In this document: positions 48,547-59,728 of the stretch, in pieces
How positions within the stretch are numbered: position 1 is the stretch's first letter
Layout: each line of letters starts with the position of its first letter
Assembly (NCBI GenBank): GCA_030549495.1
Contig: JAUIRK010000819.1
Span: 424,501 to 488,500, forward strand
Reading direction: 5' to 3'
Source of the DNA: Nectonema munidae
Lineage: Eukaryota; Nematomorpha; Nectonematoida; Nectonematidae
DNA length: 64,000 nt
Program-made: the position numbers and the translations under genes
The notes under the pieces: generated by a model
What the model was told of the DNA's origin: nothing
Databases searched by the model: none
What the model saw: only the letters and a program-made list of their open reading frames with translations

Positions 48547-48722
48547 CATGCAACTCACACACTCTTGACAAACATGTCAACTCTCTTATGTATATAAACC
48601 CCTGAATTTTTACTTGAAATCAATCATTTATTCACATGAAACTCATACATTCATGACATACATGTCAGCTATCTTATGTATATAAACCTCTGCATTCTTA
48701 CTTAAAATCAATCATTTATTCA
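48547..48722 (+). promoter_or_regulatory. Duplicated 88-bp segment with TATA boxes before the Tigger transposase
   Basis: Two adjacent 88-bp copies start with CATGCAACTCA and CATGAAACTCA. Each contains CTTATG followed by TATATAAA (48,591-48,598 and 48,679-48,686) and ends ATCAATCATTTATTCA. The position 130-220 bp upstream of the transposase ATG suggests a doubled promoter of the transposon. That role is inference. Confidence 0.65.
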
Positions 48723-48813
48723 CACCCAACTCAACTGTACATATCTGGCAATTATCATTGAATTTTTATAGAATTTTTACAGATCACCTCGCTATTAATT
48801 GTCATATCTATAC

Positions 48814-50387
48814 ATGGAAAACCAAACTCTAACTCGGAAAAGGAAAGCTTATGTCTCATATAAAATCGATCAAAAGCTGGAAGCAGTGAGAAAAATAAAA
48901 AAAAGGAGATTTACAAGCAAAAGTTTCAAAAGAATTTGAAGTTCCAGAAGGTAAACTACGTGGTTGGATTCGAGATGGAAAGAAACTGAGAGACTTCGTT
49001 AGCTATTTGGATGGACAAGAAGGGCTGAAGAGAAAGAGAGCAAAGTTAGCTGCAGAATCTGCCATGGATAAAGCCACTTTTGATTGGCTGTCTCAGAAGA
49101 ACAACACCAATGTACCCATTTCTGGCAGCATCCTTCAGGCTTAAGCTCAAAAGTTTCACAAAGAGATTCACGGAGAAAAAGATAGTGGGTTCGTAGCTTC
49201 CAAGGGCTGGCTGCAACGCTTCCAAAGACGTCACCGAATCAAGTCAAAGTAACTCTCAGAAGAAAATTGTTCTGCTGACACATAAGCTGCTTAACACTTT
49301 ATTCCAAGATACCAACAGTTTAATAGAAGCAAATACCTACAGTCAAGAACAGATCTTCAATGATGATGAAACTGGGCTGTATTACAAGTTCCTTCCAAGA
49401 AGAACTCTAGCACCCAAGACTAACAAGTCAGCTTACCAGTGGCTGAAAAAGAACAAGGATAGGATAACCCTTCTTCTAGCTTGCAACCGAGCAGAAACGC
49501 TTAAGATCAAGCCCCTTGTGATTGGCAAGTCAAGAGCTCCTCGTTGTTTGAATGATGTCAATATGGACAAATTCCCTCTCAAGTATACTCTTTCATCTAG
49601 CGTCTGGATGACATCTTCAATCTTTAAAAAATGGTTTTTCAACATTTTTGTTCCATCTGTTCGGCGACATTTGAGGATGATTGGAGAGGAAGAAAAAACG
49701 GTACTACTGCTCGATAATTGTTTTGCTCACCCTCAAGCAGAGTGTCTTCGATCCCAGGATGGAAATATCACAGTATACTATCTTCCAAAGGATACTACAT
49801 CTCTCTATCAACTACTTGATAAAGGCATCATCAACGTAAGTGAAGAGTAACTACAAGAAACATATTGTTCAAGCCAACCTCGATGAAAATGCTGATGTTG
49901 TAGATTTCTTGAAAAAGTTTTGGGGATTCCCTTAGGCAGAAGTGGAGGCTGGGGAGGATCTCATGAAAAAGAACTTGTTCAACATTTCCGAAGAAGAACA
50001 AGAGCAGCCAACCTTCCTTGAGTGGATAAAAGCGTGGGGGGGGGGGAGGATAAAGGCAAGATCTCAATAACACAGCTTCTCACAGATCAGCAAATCCTCA
50101 GCAATGCAGTGTCACCATTGGCCAATACAGAATTACCTGCAGCTAAACCACAACACACTGCTGAGTTACTCACTTCTGATCAGGTTGATGACGAGATGGA
50201 CATACAGTTTAAGAAAGTCTCTGCAAAAGATGCTGTCTTTGGTGGAGAACAACTGCTGAAACTCTCTGAGCAGTAAGGCATGTCTTTTGAAGTTCTGCAA
50301 ATGCAGAATCTTCTTCATAAGGCTAAGAAGATAGAGAATCAGGCCACAACTCAGGAGACAATTGACGACTTCTTCAAGAAACAGTAG
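48814..50387 (+). pseudogene. Tigger-like transposase, broken
   Basis: About 524 codons in total from the ATG at 48,814 to the TAG at 50,385. The start MENQTLTRKRKAYVSYK is followed by a psq/CENP-B type helix-turn-helix, with a frame change in the A-run near 48,900. VSKEFEVPEGKLRGWI and FVASKGWLQRFQRRH are the two DNA-binding helices. The DDE region reads FNDDETGLYYK, VLLLDNCFAHP and LPKDTTSLYQLLDKG, with all three acidic positions present. There are stops near 49,142 and 49,249, another frame loss near 49,280-49,310, one near 49,840, a G-run at 50,036-50,047 and a stop at 50,274. It is therefore inactive but still readable. Confidence 0.85.
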
Positions 50388-50429
50388 TGTTCCGCATTCT
50401 GGTCACAATCCGTATTTCTGTATTTCTAT

Positions 50430-51045
50430 ACATATGATTGATGTTTATATGACTTTAGCTGTGCTATGGGAACAAAAGGCAGAGTGTAACCATTGTGTAG
50501 CAGAACAGCTTTGATGCTGTCCTTGGATTCATCTATGAAAAGTCACCAGTTGGTATTATCATATGGTATTTCCAGTTGTTCAAAAAGTTCTGTGAATTAC
50601 AAAAGCATAAGACATCCTTCATGGTGAATAAGGCAAACCCCTCTGTATGTTTTCTGTACAGTGTTATCTTCACTCCTTTCTCAAGATTACGTTCTTGAAG
50701 CCAGAAACTCATTTTTGTCTTTGCTTAAATAGAGATCCCTGCACAAGTCATCCTCTTGAGAAAATGGTATTGGTTTATTCTCGTTTTCTGGATGATTTGG
50801 TTCCACTATATTTTTGAGGATTCACCAGTGAAATCCTCATATTCATTGCTAGAATCCTGCATTCCTTGATCTGGAGGTTTGGGCACAGGTAAATTTTCTG
50901 AGTGCTCTACTGAGAGCATTGCTGATTGCAAATTTGGTATACAATGTGTTTCTTTTTCTTTGCTGTAGTGCAGCCTGTAAAGTCTTACTGACAGAATTTT
51001 TTTGAGACAGAGAGAGCTCTATTTTAGAAAAAAACACATGCAAAT
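50430..51045 (-). pseudogene. Fragment of a repeat-borne protein gene (LFIDESK...LLHNGY motif)
   Basis: Minus-strand islands: KFAISNALSRALRKFTC and QTSRSRNAGFSNEYEDF in one frame (50,849-51,043), then, in others, MKDVLCFC, LFIDESKDSIKAVLLHNGY and LPFVPIAQ at about 50,470-50,620. The LFIDSSK...LLHNGN-like motif is one I remember from a widespread uncharacterised arthropod repeat protein. It directly follows the Tigger element on the opposite strand. Not functional as it stands, and family and function are unknown. Confidence 0.5.
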
Positions 51046-53520
51046 GAAATACAAATACAATAAATTTTCACAAAAATTATTTTGTATAAACACAGATGGC
51101 ATGACTAAAACATGCCTACAGACCAATTTACATGCCGACAACTATTTGAAAGGATATAAAAACTTGTTTTAATGTCTAAAAAATTGGAAATGCTTCTAGA
51201 GATCAAAATATAAAAAAAATATATAGATTTCGAACAAAATTTTTAAGTAAATACTATTGAACACAAGAATTGAATAAAATAATCATTGGGCTAACAAAAC
51301 ATTCATTTTATTACGTTTCTTCAGGGAGGCAGAGGCGAAGGTTTAAACATCTTACTCTCACTTGAAAACTCCAAAGACCAAGTACATGTTAGAATTCATT
51401 TTCAACAATCTAGCTTTTTAGTATGATTTCATAATTTTAGAATTGTTATTTTTGAGGTGCTTAATCTCCTTATTTTTTTTTTGATTTTACATAACCCTAT
51501 CTCAATTCTTTCACTTAAATTCGGCATATTAAATAACTAAGGACTATTTATAGTAAATGATGCTTAGAAAGTATTCTGATTTATTTTTTTAATACTTCAT
51601 TTTGATGGCTGAGAAATAGAAAATATCTAAATCTTGTCAAATATAACCCAAAATTTAAAATTCTTCTATCCACACCCGCATAGCCACGCAAATATTTTTA
51701 TGTGGGTATCCCAGGGTCCAGCAGGTTGATTGTATTATTTTTTTTTAGGTCTGTGATTTTGTGTTTTGTTCATATGATTACCTTTCTAACACTGCTAAGG
51801 AAAGATCATTATTCAACAGTAGAAGTAACTTCATAAATTTAAAGATGTATTTTTATTTTGTTTAGGTTAGTGCACTTGAATTTTGGAATTAGCTTCAACG
51901 AAATATTTTTCTTTCGCAAAATTTTTTAAAGTTTTCAATTAAAATACTTCAATGGCATAACCAGCATTATTAACCAACGAATAACCTTTGAATTGAAATA
52001 AATTAATTTTCATTTTATGATTTGCACTTTATCAGTTTTTCTCACTTTTATCAGAGTTTTTATTAAAATAGAACTTGCAAGAAATTCTGCCTTCTTGGCG
52101 TTCATTGTGAGGCGTTAGTTGTCACAGGCCCAAGAGAACTTATAAGTTAGTGACTTTATGGTACGTTATGCGCAAAAAGAAATGTCCTAATAACTGTGCG
52201 TTTAAGCTTTGTTAAGGCAAGCAGTCGTCTTTGTTTATGCATCTTCCCATTACTCATGTACCTGATGCCTATTCTCTCCTCCTTGTACTGAAAGGCGTTG
52301 ATTAAAATGGTTGTTAACCTAACAAAGACGGTAATTCTTCGAATCTTTTTTTCGATAAAAATACTTTATATTATGTTTAATTCAGACCTTATAAAGATCA
52401 AAAATGAATAATTGGCTGTGCTTGAAAAAAGCCTCCTATTTTTGAGATGATAATTAGCATCAGCAAAATATAAAATGTAAAAATTTATTGAAAATTGCTT
52501 AATATTCGTTTTTTGTATTTAAGTTTTCAATAAAAAAAAATTAAAAAAAGTTTTGTGGTTAAGGAACCTCTCATCTGCTGCAGATTTTTTTTCTTTTTTA
52601 CAATTCTAGCAGTGTCATTCAATTTGTATTAAGCTAACAAAATGATTTCCTTTATCATATTTCAAATCTTCAATGACTCTTTCTTTCAAACGCCTTGATT
52701 TCTGTGGATAATTTTTTTTACGATTGGTGGAGGAAACATTTGAATTGAGAGATAAAGAAATTCTTTTCGTTTACAATGAAGTTCTTGGTCTTACATTCAC
52801 AAAATTGTTGAAATTTTGTAATTTACTCCAATGATATCGATCCTTTGTGTGAAAATAGGAAACCACAATTTTTTTTCTAATTCTTGTTCTGTATAAAGAA
52901 ACTTGTTTATCAAGCATATCAACACCCTATATCTATGTATTATACTGAGACGCAATTACTTTTTTGTATTTTAGTGAGTAGCGAATTATATTACTGATTG
53001 GAAAAACCCTACTGTAGTTTTTAGCAACAGACACAGAATATAACATTGATTCCATTTTGCTAAAAAATTTTGTTTATATGATCAAATCTATAATCAAAAC
53101 AACGTCGTTTTTTCTTCATTTCTTAAGAGATCTCTGAACATTTTTTACTCAGATTTTCCCTAATTACACTTGTTGCCTTGATATTTCTATACCTTATAAG
53201 TTCTAGAATTTCTATTTTTTGTGGAAAAATTGATGAAATATATTTCATAAACTGTACATCCATATTTATTAGGGATATAACTTTTTTTTCAAATCAAAAA
53301 GCCCGCAGCCTTATTCGATGAAACTTTTTATTTGGAAATACATAAAAAGTCTTTTTTGAAGATTTTGGCGCAATAAAGTTCGCGCGCATTACTATGTGAA
53401 AAATTTATTCTATGTGATCAATATTATATTATAGAATTTCAGGTTTTTTTCATTTATCAACTTAATTTGTTTTTTTTCACATTTTAACACATTTTTTAGA
53501 GTCAATAAATTCTTTTCTTC
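51046..53520. other. AT-rich intergenic DNA
   Basis: No recognisable gene or complete element on either strand. Several A and T runs occur. A possible Tigger-like end is at 53,008. Confidence 0.6.
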
Positions 53521-54805
53521 GTGAATCAAAAAATGAATAATAAAAACTTGCCCAAAATATGCGCTGTAAAAAGAAGGGCCGAGATTCCTCTGATAACAGC
53601 GAGTTTATCTGATTTGTGCAAAATGCCAACAAAAAAACAAGTTATCGGTCGTTATCTTGAATTGTTTGCAACGGAAAAAAATAAAGATACCAGAATAAGA
53701 ATTTTCCAACCGTTTCAGGACCAGAAAAGAAGCTGACATCAAAACGATTCATCCTTCAAAGAGAAAATTCATCGAAAGCACGTCAGCTCTGCAGTCAGTC
53801 GATTTGAGTAATGAAATGCACGAAAATGATTTCAAGATCTCTTATGGCTTTGATGGTGAAAGCGACGATGACTTTATATCAGTGAATGAAAAAAAAAGAA
53901 AGAATAGCTTAGTCGCATCTGCCGCTAAACTTGAGAGTAAATATAAGATCTTTTGTAGGTTGAAACATTCTGTCTTCTTTTTGACAGAAAAATCATTTCC
54001 AAAACAGAGTACCAAGTTGTGTGCCTTCAAAATAGCATTCGAAAAATAAACTTTGCAATACTTGCTTGCAAAAATGGCTCTTTCAAAGCAATTTTTGAAG
54101 AGATTGAATACTTAATGAACGACTTTTGTGCTTGGAAGAGTATTCAAATGATAATATGTGATTCCACGGCAGTCAATACTGGTAAAGAAAATGGAGTTGT
54201 AGTGAAGTTTAAGAAGGCCATGATTGAGAAAGCTTTTCAAAAACCACAGTTTGTTGCTTGTCAACACCACGTACTAGATCTTGTTTTGAGCGACAGTATG
54301 GACTTTAATTTAGGTGGGTCAAGCAGACCTATGATTTTCTAAATCAAGTCGTTAACAATTATGAACTTTTGAAAGGTAATTATAAGTTCGATACTGATTG
54401 TTTCTTATGCAAGAACCGTGGTTGGAGGGATGATTTTACATTTTTGTTTGATCTTTCTCAGGCTTTTAGGTTTTACAAAAAAACAAATAAATGGCCTAAA
54501 ATAAAATGGAGAAATCTGCCACCTCTCCACAATGCTAAAATTGTAATATCATATCCAAAGACCCTCAGTTTTGGTTTCATAACCAAATGTATGATGAAAC
54601 GACATATCAAAGCCTGCGAAACGTGATTCTTGCACAAAACTGCCCGAAAGCCATATCAACATTCGATAAATTTTTTAGTTCTGAAAGTTCCAAAATAAAC
54701 GTACCAAGAACAAACATCATAACAAAAAGAGGTGTGAAAAAATGCAAGAAATTGTCAACAATATCCGATCAAAAAACATTTAAGCAGCAAGTTTCTTGCT
54801 ACTAA
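53521..54805 (+). pseudogene. Fragment of an unnamed repeat-borne protein gene (NTG...CQHH family)
   Basis: Plus-strand pieces in order: PLITASLSDLCKMPTKKQVI (about 53,600), GESDDDFISVNEKKRKNSLV (about 53,860), FEEIEYLMNDF, ICDSTAVNTGKENGVVV and PQFVACQHHVLDLVL (54,090-54,300), then VVNNYELLKGNYKF, PKIKWRNLPPLHNAK and a lysine-rich tail ending at 54,803. The set D-S-T-x-x-N-T-G, ACxHH and LPPLHNA is shared with the decayed copy at 31.3-31.9 kb. It resembles a DDE-type or hAT-like recombinase core in layout, but I cannot prove this. Several frame changes are present. Confidence 0.5.
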
Positions 54806-56399
54806 TCATTTTTAATATCTTTTTATAGTTTTTATCTTACTTCTAAAAATAAATGATATTTTTGTGGCAATATTTAAGCTTTTTTGTTTTATTATGTTAA
54901 GTAAATCATATAATTTTAAGTTTTCAATCATTGCGCGCGAGGTTTTTTGGATTGTTCAATGTAAAATTGGTATTTTTGAGCTACAATATTATTCATTGAA
55001 AAATGATACAGGATTAGAAAGTTAAAAAAAGTAATACCCCTAATTTATGTATAACAGATGTCAAATGTTTTATACAGCAAGAAGATCAAAATTATTATTT
55101 TTTCCTTACCAAGGGTATGGATAAAAATTGTTTAAATATCCTTCTGAACTGCAAAGACACCAATTATAAACAAATTTTATTGATTTTCATTTCAAATATT
55201 TTTTTTCCAAATGCAACACATATCTGATCTGATCATCATTTATCAACAAAAATCTTAGGTTAAAAAGTACTGCAAGATTAATTTGGCCTTAACTACCTTG
55301 AAATTAAATAATTATAAAATACAATCATAAATCAAAGCAATCTCTGCATACTTTAATGCCTCCTAAGATTTGACAAGAACCTAATATGGACCTATATATC
55401 CATGAAGGAAAATTTTCACATACTAATAACAATATATTTTTTTATATTCTTAATCTATATTTAAATTTTCATCAACATTCAATATTATATGTGAAAAATA
55501 TTCGAGTATAAAACTTTTTAGTTGAATACATTGCATATTGTCAAAGTAATTTCGGCATATTTTAATGACTCAGGTTTGCCATGTTCCTAATAGATTGATA
55601 TGTACTTATTTGAACTTTGGAATTTTAAGTTTAATTAAGGGTTCGTGATGTACGGTGTTTAGAGACTGTGATTCAATAGCTAAATGTCTACGGTGAATCC
55701 AGCCTTGAAAACTCATAAAAATTAACTTCTTTTAAAAATAACTAAGAATTTATTATTCAAATACAAATTATAAAATACATGTTACAAATAAAATAAATAT
55801 CACATGGCACAAAAAAAAACGAAAAAAAGAAATAGTTATCTGAAAAAAGTTCCTAGGAACTCAAAAGTGGATGATGAATATAGAATATTGATCTCGACTT
55901 AAAAAATGGGTTTTGTTAAGAAATCTTGTCGAAGACAATGATGACAGACAACGTCTGAACTTTAAAAAACCAATAAAATTTATTTTTTAAATTAGCCCCC
56001 CTGTCATCGATTTCTTGATCCGCCACTCTGCAGTACACACATTTATGAATGAAATCAAGAATAACAATTTTAATGTTACGTTTATTATCGTTAAATTTTA
56101 TAGTTAAATTTATTATCATATTCAGAAAGAAAAAAGTCTAATAATTTTTTTAACCATAGGTTGGTTAGAGATATCAAAGCACTTTCAGCTGTAAGGCTAT
56201 ATGCTCCTATTATCCTTGAGATGGTTAACCACAGTTTTGTTATTTTTAAGAATCGGAAGCCATGGGGATCAAACACTTGACCTTCAACTGTTAAGTTGAG
56301 AGGTACACCCTGACAACCATTGAGGCTCTAACTATAGGTAAGGAATCATTAGTCAAAAATATAAATAAATTTTACATGATCTGAATTTTAAACAGATTG
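54806..56399. other. AT-rich intergenic DNA
   Basis: No gene was recognised. A solitary hAT-type MITE end (TTGATCCGCCACTCTG) lies at about 56,013-56,028, related to the element at 38,579. Confidence 0.6.
55994..56030. mobile_element. Solitary end of the CAGTGGCGGATCC-type MITE
   Basis: GCCCCCCTGTCATCGATTTC followed by TTGATCCGCCACTCTG resembles the right end of the MITE at 38,579-38,875, including its C-run. The rest of the element is absent. Confidence 0.5.
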
Positions 56400-56654
56400 G
56401 ATTTACTAAACTTCATATTTTAATTAGATTTTATTAAATTTTGGCATGCTTGATTTTGTATAAAAAAATATATTTTATTTAAAATTTGAATATTACCCTT
56501 AGATACAATTTTCTTGCCTAAACCCTAAATTTGATTGACAACTTAATTGCGAAAATTGAGTGAGGAATGAAGCCAGCATATATTTTATTTAAAATTTGAA
56601 TAATATTCTTGGATATAATTTTCAGAGGCAAACCGCAAATTTGGTATAAAAAAA
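56400..56654 (-). repeat. B part of the dispersed repeat, inverted, left of the piggyBac
   Basis: About two B units in the orientation opposite to the copy at 44.98-45.9 kb (CCTAAATTTGATTGACA, GCGAAAATTGAGTGAGGAATG and ATTTTATTTAAAATTTGAAT motifs). It ends at the TTAA used by the piggyBac (56,655-56,658). Confidence 0.8.
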
Positions 56655-57464
56655 TTAACCCTTTTTTGACAGAGTTAAAAATAGTAAATTATATCCCTTT
56701 TGACTGAGGTTCGAAAAACTAGATAAAATCTTTAAATTTTTTTTATCGAATGAAAAGTTCTCTAATAAAAATATTCTAACAAAAAAAAGTAGCGAGCAAA
56801 GTTTTAACTGTACAAAAATAGGCGTATCCTATATGTTGCGCTGGTCACTACTGAAAATATATAATTAGAAAATAAGACTAAAATGTAACAAATATTGTTC
56901 ATCATAGTTTTTTTCAAATTAAAATGTAACACGTAAAAGTAACTCAAATATTTTTTTTATTAAATTCTTGTTCATGCCCATGAACATATTTCTAGAAATT
57001 TCATATTTTCTCTTTTAGTTCAGTATAGATTTAGTTATGTTTTGTTTATAAAGTTAAAAACACTTTTTTATTTTTCTATTACATATAAAATCATAAAGAA
57101 AAAATTTTCTAATATGTTTATTCCTTAAAAATTTTATCAGATGCACAATATATAAAAATAATCATTTTGTCTTAACTGTTTGAAAATATGTTATTTATAT
57201 ATGTTGCGCTTTTAAACATTAAAAAGCAGGTTGTGAAGAAATGATACTTAAAAGGTCTACTTATATAATTTTATAAGTTAAACTTTGAAAAATACAGTAG
57301 AAAACAACTAGTCTGAATAGTTGTTTAGAGGCATGTATATTTTTGACATTTAAGTATTTGAAATCAGTAAAAAACTTTATTTGCTACAGTAAAACCAAAA
57401 AATACAATTAAATTTTTTTTACAATTATTAAAAATATAAAAGAAAACAAGCAAAAAGATGTAAA

Positions 57465-59135
57465 TTAATTTGAACGATATTCAATAAAGCATTTCACATG
57501 TATTCCAACATTGCACTTAATACAAATAGTAGGGGTCATCGAATGACAATGTCGACATCCCAATCTTTTTTTATCGGGTATCGGTGACACAAAATGTCCT
57601 ATTTTATCATATCTAATCTCTTGATTGGGGTTCCTCACAGCTAATGCCTTCCTTGGACGAGGAGGAATGCCGTACTTATTTAGTAGCAACTCAACCAACT
57701 GCCTTCTAAATCCAAGTTGATTTAACTTGTCATTTGGCGTTAGCCTATAAATTATCCAAGATTGAGTGACACTCAAATCAAGCAGATGACTAACGATGGA
57801 CCAATACCATTTTTTTCCGCGTATGGAGCACCTGTACTGTAAAATATTTTGGTCCATACGATCTACCCATCTCATCTCTTTATTATAAAGATATAAGATG
57901 TATGGCTGATGAAAACTAATTTTTTTCTTTTCTTGGGTAGAATACCTTGTAGTTTGTTTAACAGGGTGATCGGAACATGCATTTGAAATAGCTAATACTG
58001 ACTTGTTATCGAACCATTGACATGCATTTATACAATCATTATTTAAAATATTGTAATAGCCCCTACCTTTTGTTCTAAGCTGTTTCATCGTTAAAAGAGG
58101 ATATTTTTTTGTTCTATTACTTCTAATAGTACCAGTTATTTTTCTTCCCAAGTTTTTCATCTGATTGACAACATCATTCGAAGTAAAGTAATTATCGCAA
58201 ATAAAGCTATTAGGAGAAAAGTCTACTAATTTTTTGCTGAAATCTAATAGAACCTGGCCTCCTAATCCAAAAGACTTTTTTTCATTGTTTTTTGTTCGCC
58301 CTTGATAAATGTCAAATTGCACGCAATACCCTGGTGAAATGCAATGAGACCACTGTCGATAGCAAAAACGTATGGGCTTACCTTTTAGAAATTGTTTAGT
58401 CGGATGACCACCAAAATAAGGTATCATAGTCTCATCTATACTGTGATATTCCCTACACGGAGCAAACTTCATAAAATTAATATTTAAAATATCTATTAAT
58501 GGTCGAATTTTAGAAAACCGATCATCTTCACATAAATTTTCATTGTTGCATACATGAAAAAAGTGTTTTATCTCTTCAAATCGCTTTCTCCTCATAGATC
58601 CCAAAACTAAATTATTTTGACAATCCTGTTTTTTATCACAGTATAATCGAGAACGAGGTAGTTTTACATAACCTGACAAAATAATAATTCCTATGAAACA
58701 GAGTACTTCCTCTCTAGTAAGACACAAGTTATAATTATTTTGTGAAGCGTATAAATTAGAGTACTCAGCTATCATATCTATTATATTTACATTTAAAAAA
58801 ATAGAAAATACGTCAAAAACACTCAAGAGACGATCGTAGTAAAATGGACTAAATTCTGGCAGAAAAGAAGTTGATAAAGAGTTTTCCTGATGATTCGAAC
58901 TCCATTTTACATTTCTATTTTGTCTATTTTTTTTAATGTGAACATCATTTTCACTCTCAGAATCACTTCTTGAACCTAAAGTACAGAAAGCAGCTAAGTG
59001 AGATGCTCTTAAAGTGTTTATATCGTATGATTCTTCATCACAAGAATCTTCTTCAGAAATGACTGAACATGAGTTAAGTGGAGGCTCAATATATACTTCT
59101 TCTGCATTTAGGTTCGAATCTTCAATCATTTCCAA
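57465..59135 (-). CDS. piggyBac transposase, 556 codons, uninterrupted
   Basis: Complete DDE/DDD transposase of the piggyBac family, which cuts and pastes at TTAA sites. It starts at the ATG at 59,135 (MEMIEDSNLNAEEVY). The acidic, low-complexity N-terminus covers residues 1-90. The catalytic core has YHSIDETMIPYFGG with D234, FICDNYFTSND with D314 and RWVDRMDQN with D425 (and D428), corresponding to the D268, D346 and D447 positions of the moth enzyme. RGKKWYW...HLLDLSVTQSW follows. The C-terminal cysteine-rich domain (about 527-549: C527, C530, C538, C541, H546, C549) is RING-like and binds the subterminal DNA in this family. All key residues are present, so it could be active. A domesticated host gene is unlikely because matching transposon ends flank it. 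Confidence 0.95.
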   Translation of the reverse strand: MEMIEDSNLNAEEVYIEPPLNSCSVISEEDSCDEESYDINTLRASHLAAFCTLGSRSDSESENDVHIKKNRQNRNVKWSSNHQENSLSTSFLPEFSPFYYDRLLSVFDVFSIFLNVNIIDMIAEYSNLYASQNNYNLCLTREEVLCFIGIIILSGYVKLPRSRLYCDKKQDCQNNLVLGSMRRKRFEEIKHFFHVCNNENLCEDDRFSKIRPLIDILNINFMKFAPCREYHSIDETMIPYFGGHPTKQFLKGKPIRFCYRQWSHCISPGYCVQFDIYQGRTKNNEKKSFGLGGQVLLDFSKKLVDFSPNSFICDNYFTSNDVVNQMKNLGRKITGTIRSNRTKKYPLLTMKQLRTKGRGYYNILNNDCINACQWFDNKSVLAISNACSDHPVKQTTRYSTQEKKKISFHQPYILYLYNKEMRWVDRMDQNILQYRCSIRGKKWYWSIVSHLLDLSVTQSWIIYRLTPNDKLNQLGFRRQLVELLLNKYGIPPRPRKALAVRNPNQEIRYDKIGHFVSPIPDKKRLGCRHCHSMTPTICIKCNVGIHVKCFIEYRSN

Positions 59136-59309
59136 TATATCTGAGATTTTACAACTCTAAAATATTACTCATTTAAAAAACAATCTCCAACAAAGTTACC
59201 CTACTTTTCAAACATTAATACTTCAGCAAAATTAAGTTTTTTTAAATTAAAATAACTAAACTTCAGAAAAAATATTTAAATATTTCAGTGTACTTTTTGT
59301 TAGACCCAG

Positions 59310-59510
59310 AGGTGTAGCTAGCAAATATGCCACCCGGAGAAATCGGAAAATTTGTCGTGTTTATAACAAAATATCAAAACCTACTAAAAATTTAAGTCCA
59401 TGCGATAAGGGTTAAGCGATGACAAATATAGGGTAAATTATAGTAACTTTACGAAAAAAAATGCAGCCCCACAAAATGTTCACCCGAAATGGACCGCCCC
59501 TGTATAAAGT
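59310..59510. mobile_element. Possible MITE nested in the piggyBac
   Basis: CAGAGGTGTAGCTAG at the left and CCGCCCCTG at the right are weakly inverted (CAGRGGYG) and enclose a GCCACCCGG / CACCCGAAATGG pair, as in hAT-type MITEs of the CAGGGGCGTAGC class. No flanking duplication was found, so this is tentative. Confidence 0.4.
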
Positions 59511-59550
59511 ATAAATGCAGCTTGTTGGACACTTCTGGAGTAGGCCATGA

Positions 59551-59728
59551 GGTGCCTGGTCAAAACGTCCGAAAACCAAAAAGCTTAAAGGGTTAGTATT
59601 ATGGGTAGGTAAAGGGTTGTAATGTTTTCAAAGTTAGAGTTAGGGTTAAGATTAGAGGTTTTGGAGCAATTGGTCTTCAGAAGTTTTGATTTTCGGACGT
59701 TTTAGTTTTGGTCGTTTTGACTATGAAT
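59551..59728. mobile_element. Small foldback element (copy 4) nested in the piggyBac
   Basis: Left end GGTGCCTGGTCAAAACGTCC with GAAAACCAAAA. The right arm has TTTTCGGACGTTTTAG and TTTTGGTCGTTTTGACTA. The loop has GGGTTAG/TAGGGTT-like repeats. Flanks TAGGCCATGA (59,541-59,550) and TAGTCCATGA (59,729-59,738) match at nine of ten bases. The left end is nearly identical to that of copy 3 at 40,401. Confidence 0.78.

Larger units (their letters stand above)
48455..50400 (+). mobile_element. Tigger/pogo-type DNA transposon, broken
   Basis: Preceded by TA, the putative left end reads CAGTAGTCCCACCCCC, like the CAGTAG-starting ends of Tigger elements, then a duplicated promoter-like segment, then a transposase frame at 48,814-50,387. 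The right end was not identified with confidence. A CCCTACTGTA at 53,008 could be a diverged mate, but only eight or nine bases agree. Confidence 0.75.

Noticed and set aside
53008-53017. Right end of the Tigger element
   Set aside because: Only about eight bases agree with the left end and the enclosed 4.5 kb includes unrelated sequence.
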